Of a DNA stretch of 64,000 bases, positions 60,192-64,000 are shown piece after piece. The position numbers were made by a program, and so were the translations under genes. The stretch is from Hymenobacter psoromatis (GTDB lineage: Bacteria > Bacteroidota > Bacteroidia > Cytophagales > Hymenobacteraceae): positions 2,108,001 to 2,172,000 of the forward strand of contig CP014771.1 of NCBI GenBank assembly GCA_001596155.1, in the 5' to 3' direction. Position 1 is the first letter of the stretch; the number at the start of each line of letters is the position of its first letter. The notes under the pieces are model-generated. The model was not told the origin of the DNA. It did no database searches and was given only the letters and a program-made list of their open reading frames with translations.

Positions 60192-61322
60192 ATGGCCTTT
60201 CGCACTACTACCCTTTCGTACGTCGGCGTGCTACTGAGCGCCCTGGCGCTGGGCATTGCCAGCTGTAGCAAAGGCGGAGGCGGCAGCAACGAACCGCCCA
60301 CGCCGGCCGCGCCCACGCCCTACGCGCTCACGGTGCCGGCGGGCTTTCCTACCCCCGTCATTCCGGCCGATAACCCGCTCACCAACGAGGGAATAGCGCT
60401 GGGCCGGCGGCTGTTTTACGAAAAGGCGCTGTCGAGCACCGGCACCATGAGCTGTGGCTCGTGTCACCAGCAGAGAAAGGCTTTCACCGATGGCCTGCCG
60501 CTGGCCGTGGGCGTCGATGGCGTGGCCAACCCGCGCGGCACCATGTCCTTGGCCAACGTGGGCTGGAGCACCCAGCTCACCTGGGACGGCGCTTTCACCA
60601 CCCTCGAAACCCAGGCCCTCAAGCCGCTCGAAAACATCATTGAGCTGCATCAGCCGCTCACGGTGGGGGTAGGGAAGTTGCAGGCCAGCAGCGCCTACCC
60701 CTCCTTGTTTCTGGCGGCCTTCGGCACCAGCACTATTACCAATGCCCTGGTGCTCAAAGCCCTGGCGCAGTTCGAGCGCACGCTTATCTCGGGCAATACG
60801 CGCTACGACACCTACATGGCCACCCGCCTGGGCCTCACGACCGATGAGGTGGCGGGCCTCAAGCTCTATACCACGCACATTGCACCGGGCTCGGTGCGCG
60901 GGGCCGAGTGCTTCCACTGCCACACCCAGCCGCTGATGTCGTCGGGCTACGAGGGCAAGTTTTTCAACAACGGCCTCGATATGACGTTCCCTGACCCCGG
61001 CCGTGGCGGCCTCACTAAGCTGGCCGTGGACCAAGGCAAGTTCATCGCGCCGACCCTGCGCAACATCGCGCTCACCGCGCCCTACATGCACGACGGCCGC
61101 TTCAAAACCCTGGAGGAAGTGCTCGACCACTACTCCGACCACGTGCAGATGAACAGCCCCAATCTCGACCCCAACCTGGCCGCGCCCGCCGGCATCAACG
61201 ACCCGCCCTTCGGCACCCACATGGACCTCACGGCCACCGAGAAAAAGCAGGTTATCGCTTTTTTGAAAACGTTGACCGACTCGACGTTCATTAGCGATAA
61301 GCGGTTCAGCAATCCCAACTAA
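60192..61322 (+). CDS. Second di-heme MauG/MbnH-like lipoprotein
   Basis: 376 aa. Lipobox ALALGIASC (Cys 25), then KGGGGSNEPP. Heme sites are CGSCHQQRKAFTDG (88-92) and CFHCHTQPLMSSGY (240-244); LGRRLFYEKALSSTGTMSC and PTLRNIALTAPYMHDGRFKT match the previous protein. It is a diverged paralogue attached to the outer or inner membrane by lipid. Two such enzymes with one MbnP may act on different partners or in sequence. It ends the operon; a terminator flanked by a 45-bp inverted repeat follows. Confidence 0.93.
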   Translation: MAFRTTTLSYVGVLLSALALGIASCSKGGGGSNEPPTPAAPTPYALTVPAGFPTPVIPADNPLTNEGIALGRRLFYEKALSSTGTMSCGSCHQQRKAFTDGLPLAVGVDGVANPRGTMSLANVGWSTQLTWDGAFTTLETQALKPLENIIELHQPLTVGVGKLQASSAYPSLFLAAFGTSTITNALVLKALAQFERTLISGNTRYDTYMATRLGLTTDEVAGLKLYTTHIAPGSVRGAECFHCHTQPLMSSGYEGKFFNNGLDMTFPDPGRGGLTKLAVDQGKFIAPTLRNIALTAPYMHDGRFKTLEEVLDHYSDHVQMNSPNLDPNLAAPAGINDPPFGTHMDLTATEKKQVIAFLKTLTDSTFISDKRFSNPN

Positions 61323-61325
61323 GTT

Positions 61326-61476
61326 TGAACCACGGATTCGACGGATTTTTCGGATTAGTCGGATTTTGTGGACGTGAAAAAGGCCGCCTAACGGGCGGCC
61401 TTTTTTAATTTCTGGCAGATTGGCTTGCGTTCACAAAATCCGACTAATCCGAAAAATCCGTCGAATCCGTGGTTCA
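61326..61476. repeat. 45-bp perfect inverted repeat around a terminator
   Basis: Left arm 61326-61370 and right arm 61432-61476 are perfect reverse complements (core ggattcgacggatttttcgg). The spacer of 61 bases holds a G+C-rich terminator hairpin. Confidence 0.93.
61376..61407. terminator. Bidirectional terminator between the di-heme gene and ftsZ
   Basis: AAAAAGGCCGCC-TAAC-GGGCGGCCTTTTTT: a strong stem with A- and T-runs on both sides, ending the MbnH operon and the ftsA-ftsZ transcript. Confidence 0.93.
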
Positions 61477-61479
61477 GAT

Positions 61480-62997
61480 TTAGTCAACGTTATCGTGCAA
61501 AAACCGATTATCGCCCAGCAGCTCGTTGTCATCGCTCAGGTTGAAGCGCGAGATATTCTGGGCGCTGCTCGGCGTCACGGGTTCCAGCTTCTGGCCGCGG
61601 CGCAGGTAGGCGGGCGTGTCGAGGTGGGTCGTGGCTTCGGGCGAAAGGCCCTGGCTTTGGCTGAGCTGCTGCAAGCGGCGGCGGCGCTCCTCGGCCTGGG
61701 CCTCCAGCATGGCCGGGCGGGGGCGCGGCGCGGTGGGCTGCGGCCCTACCCCCTGCCCCTGCCCCTGGCCTGATAGCAGCACCGGGTCGCCGGGCGCGGT
61801 AATGGGCGCGCCGGCCAGGCCGGTTTGGGCGTTAGGGGTAACGGGGCCGTTGAGCTCGTAGGTGACGCGGGCCGGCTCGGGCGCGGCGGGCGTAGTGAAA
61901 GTGGGCACTTTCGGAGCCACCTGGCCCGCCTGAACCGGCTCGGGCACGCCGGCCTGGGGCTCCGGTGTGGGGGTAGCGGCTACCGGCTCGGACGCGGCCT
62001 CGGGCCGGCCGCCGGTCGAGATGGTGTGCGCCTCGCGGGCAAAGCCGGTGGCAATAACCGTCACCCGGATGCTCTGGCCCAGGGTGTCGTCGGTGCCGTG
62101 GCCAAAAATCATTTCGGCGTCTTCACCGGCCTTGCCCTGGATGTATTCGGTGATTTCCGATAACTCGTCCATCTCCAATTCGGCCTGGTCGCCCGACATG
62201 ATGCTGAGCAGAATTTTCTGTGCGCCCTGAATGTCGGTGTTGTTGAGCAGCGGCGAGTTCAGGGCTTCCTCAGCGGCGCGCAGGGCGCGGTTCTCGCCCT
62301 CCGTCACGGAACTGCCCATCACGGCCGCACCCGAGTCCTTCATCACCGTTTTCACGTCTTCGAAGTCCACGTTCACGTCGGCCGTCACGGTAATGATTTC
62401 CGCAATCGACTTGGCAGCCGTGGTCAGCACCGTGTCGGCCTTGGCAAACGCCTGGCCCATCGTGAGGTTGCCGTAGAGCTGGCGCAGCTTATCGTTGAGA
62501 ATCACCAGCACCGTGTCGCAGTGCTCGCTCAGCTCCTTGATGCCCTGCTCAGCCTGGTCGCGCTTTTTCTTACCCTCGAAAAGGAATGGTGCCGTCACGA
62601 TGCCCACCGTCAGAATATTCAGCTCCTGCGCGACTTGCGCGATAACCGGGGCCGCGCCCGTGCCCGTGCCGCCGCCCATGCCCGCCGTGATAAACAGCAT
62701 CTTGGTGCCGTTGCTCAGCAGCTCGCGGATTTGCTCGCGGCTCTCCAGCGCGGCCTGGCGGCCGCGCTCGGGCTTGGCACCCGCGCCGAGGCCCTCGGTC
62801 AGGTCCACCCCAATCTGGAGCTTATTGGGCACCGTGGAGCTTTCCAGCGCCTGCCGGTCGGTGTTGCAAATAATAAACTCCACGTCCTTGATGCCCTGCT
62901 TGTGCATGTGCTTCACGGCGTTGGAGCCCCCGCCCCCTACCCCAATCACCTTAATGATGGAACGGCTCTGGCTCGGAATGTCGAAGGTAAAATTCAT
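61480..62997 (-). CDS. ftsZ: Cell division protein FtsZ
   Basis: 505 aa from ATG 62997 (MNFTFDIPSQSRSIIKVIGV). FtsZ polymerises with GTP to form the division ring. The tubulin signature is GGMGGGTGTGAAPVIA-like (FITAGMGGGTGTGAAPVIAQ), with GVGGGGSNAVKHM at the N-terminus, NTDRQALESS, and the synergy loop NVDFEDVKTVMKDSGAAVMG. Residues from about 330 are a long Pro/Ala-rich linker (PTPEPQAGVPEPVQAGQVAP), and the end (ISRFNLSDDNELLGDNRFLH) includes the C-terminal binding peptide. It follows ftsA on the same strand; the junction is a simple-repeat palindrome. Confidence 0.98.
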   Translation of the reverse strand: MNFTFDIPSQSRSIIKVIGVGGGGSNAVKHMHKQGIKDVEFIICNTDRQALESSTVPNKLQIGVDLTEGLGAGAKPERGRQAALESREQIRELLSNGTKMLFITAGMGGGTGTGAAPVIAQVAQELNILTVGIVTAPFLFEGKKKRDQAEQGIKELSEHCDTVLVILNDKLRQLYGNLTMGQAFAKADTVLTTAAKSIAEIITVTADVNVDFEDVKTVMKDSGAAVMGSSVTEGENRALRAAEEALNSPLLNNTDIQGAQKILLSIMSGDQAELEMDELSEITEYIQGKAGEDAEMIFGHGTDDTLGQSIRVTVIATGFAREAHTISTGGRPEAASEPVAATPTPEPQAGVPEPVQAGQVAPKVPTFTTPAAPEPARVTYELNGPVTPNAQTGLAGAPITAPGDPVLLSGQGQGQGVGPQPTAPRPRPAMLEAQAEERRRRLQQLSQSQGLSPEATTHLDTPAYLRRGQKLEPVTPSSAQNISRFNLSDDNELLGDNRFLHDNVD

Positions 62998-63002
62998 AGG
63001 TT

Positions 63003-63090
63003 CAATGAGTGAGTGAGTGATTGAGTGAATGGGTGAATGAGCAGGCAGCCAAGCCATTCACTCATTCACCCATTCACCCATTCACCCATT
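63003..63090. repeat. Inverted simple repeats in the ftsA-ftsZ spacer
   Basis: tgagtgagtgagtgattgag and gaatgggtgaatga on one side face cattcactcattcacccatt and acccattcacccattg on the other. They fill the whole gap between ftsA and ftsZ and end about 6 bases before the ftsZ ATG. The same repeat family lies before the SDR gene at 47125. Confidence 0.85.
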
Positions 63091-63094
63091 GATT

Positions 63095-64000
63095 TTAATA
63101 TTGTTTGTCGTCAAAATCGTCAATCAGAATGCTTTTCAGCTTGCGGGTCATGTCACCCAAAAACTTGAGGCCCTTCTGCTCCTTCGGCGGCTTGGGCGCT
63201 TCGGGGGGGGTAGGCGCGGCAGACTGCGCGGCGGCCGGCGGCGCGGGCGCGAAGCTGGGCACCACCGGCGCGGCCACTGGGGCAGCAGCCTGGTAGCTAT
63301 AAGGAGCGGCTTCTTCCTCCCCGTAGCCGGGGCGGGCAACGCGCTCGTCCTGAGCCTGGTAGCCAGCCAGCACGAGACCCACGCCGGTGGCGTGCATCGG
63401 CGACTTCACGGCTTCAATCTTGCCCTTGCCCAAGTGTTGGTTGGGGTAGCCGATGCGCGTGTCGAGGCCGGTGAGATATTCGGTCAGCTGCTCCAGGTTC
63501 TGGAGCTGCGCGCCGCCGCCGGTCAGCACGATGCCGGCCGAGAGCTGCTCGTGCAGGCCCATGCGGTAGATTTCGGCATACACCAGCTCGACAATCTCCG
63601 ACATGCGGGCCTCGATGATATACGCCAGGTTCTTGAGCGACACCTCCTTAGGCGGGCGATTGGGCAGGCCCGGAATGCTCACGATTTCGTAATCGCTGGC
63701 TTCCTCGGCAATGGCTTTGCCAAATTTCACCTTCAGCTGCTCGGCCTGGTTGGGTGTCACGTTGCAGCCCTGCTTGATGTCCTGGGTAATGATATTGCCC
63801 CCGAACGGCAGCACCGCCGCGTGGCGAATAATGCCATCCTTGAACACGGCCAAATCGGTGGTGCCGCCGCCAATGTCAATCAGCGCCACGCCGGCTTCCT
63901 TCTCCTCGTCGCTCAGCACCGATACGCTCGACGCCAGCGGCTCCAGAATGAGGTCGGCAATGGCCAGCCCGGCCTTGGTCACGCACTTATTAATGTTATT
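63095..64000 (-). CDS. ftsA: Cell division protein FtsA, 3' part
   Basis: The 5' end is beyond the window; the frame is open to the edge (the last codons read NNINKCVTKAG). Actin-like ATPase that tethers FtsZ to the membrane. Motifs: GVALIDIGGGTTDLAVFKDG (phosphate-2 loop), HAAVLPFGGNIITQDIKQG, SAGIVLTGGGAQLQNLEQL (adenosine loop), and a Pro/Ala-rich linker (APAPPAAAQSAAPTPPEAPK) before the C-terminal amphipathic helix LKFLGDMTRKLKSILIDDFD, which binds membrane. It is followed by ftsZ. Confidence 0.97.
   Translation of the reverse strand, partial: NNINKCVTKAGLAIADLILEPLASSVSVLSDEEKEAGVALIDIGGGTTDLAVFKDGIIRHAAVLPFGGNIITQDIKQGCNVTPNQAEQLKVKFGKAIAEEASDYEIVSIPGLPNRPPKEVSLKNLAYIIEARMSEIVELVYAEIYRMGLHEQLSAGIVLTGGGAQLQNLEQLTEYLTGLDTRIGYPNQHLGKGKIEAVKSPMHATGVGLVLAGYQAQDERVARPGYGEEEAAPYSYQAAAPVAAPVVPSFAPAPPAAAQSAAPTPPEAPKPPKEQKGLKFLGDMTRKLKSILIDDFDDKQY

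Noticed and set aside
60231..61220. 329-codon minus-strand frame
   Set aside because: It is opposite the second di-heme gene, whose two CxxCH motifs and lipobox establish the real frame.

Overview
This window is most likely chromosomal DNA of a Hymenobacter-like member of the Bacteroidetes (Cytophagales). The evidence is high G+C, TonB-dependent receptors with carboxypeptidase-like N-terminal domains, a PorV/PorQ-type barrel, the pheA-aminotransferase-tyrA-DAHP synthase/chorismate mutase operon, an ftsA-ftsZ pair, and promoter -7 boxes of the Bacteroidetes form TAnnTTTG (for example upstream of lgt and lysA). The heptamer CTACCCC and its complement are strikingly frequent, mostly reading Leu-Pro in the coding direction.

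Layout. 1-1.1 kb: a frameshifted DUF433 antitoxin and a PIN-like toxin. 1.6-8.3 kb: an ECF sigma factor with an overlapping membrane protein, lgt, yidD plus a lipoprotein, a PorV-like barrel and a helix-hairpin-helix outer-membrane protein. 8.6-11.3 kb: an A+T-rich lipoprotein with a candidate immunity protein, then two tiny Cys-containing ORFs associated with 31-bp inverted repeats. 11.3-20.3 kb: three DUF3857/transglutaminase proteins (two lacking catalytic residues), an MFS transporter and an unknown gene. 20.4-24 kb: a likely defence island with a DUF262 protein overlapping a RelA/SpoT-fold protein, and a convergent N6-adenine methylase. 24-27.3 kb: an ABC exporter and a Tet(X)-like monooxygenase. 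27.47-30.69 kb: three IS630-family elements nested inside one another. 30.7-35.4 kb: the Phe/Tyr biosynthetic operon, preceded by a Phe/Tyr-rich leader peptide, a terminator and an antiterminator pairing (a classical attenuator). 35.4-49.7 kb: mixed metabolic genes (glycosidase-like protein, HxlR/VOC pair, two Gfo/Idh/MocA oxidoreductases, OYE, DinB, lysA, pentapeptide protein, cupin, SDR, flavin reductase, acyltransferase). 49.7-61.3 kb: a probable copper-handling locus with a PepSY membrane protein, two TonB receptors, a DJ-1/PfpI-YHS fusion, two divergent small Cys-motif paralogues, MbnP and two di-heme MbnH/MauG-like proteins. 61.4-64 kb: ftsZ and the 3' part of ftsA.

Intergenic DNA is rich in long palindromes. 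Several run into gene ends and appear to supply extra C-terminal residues. No tRNA, rRNA or CRISPR array was seen.
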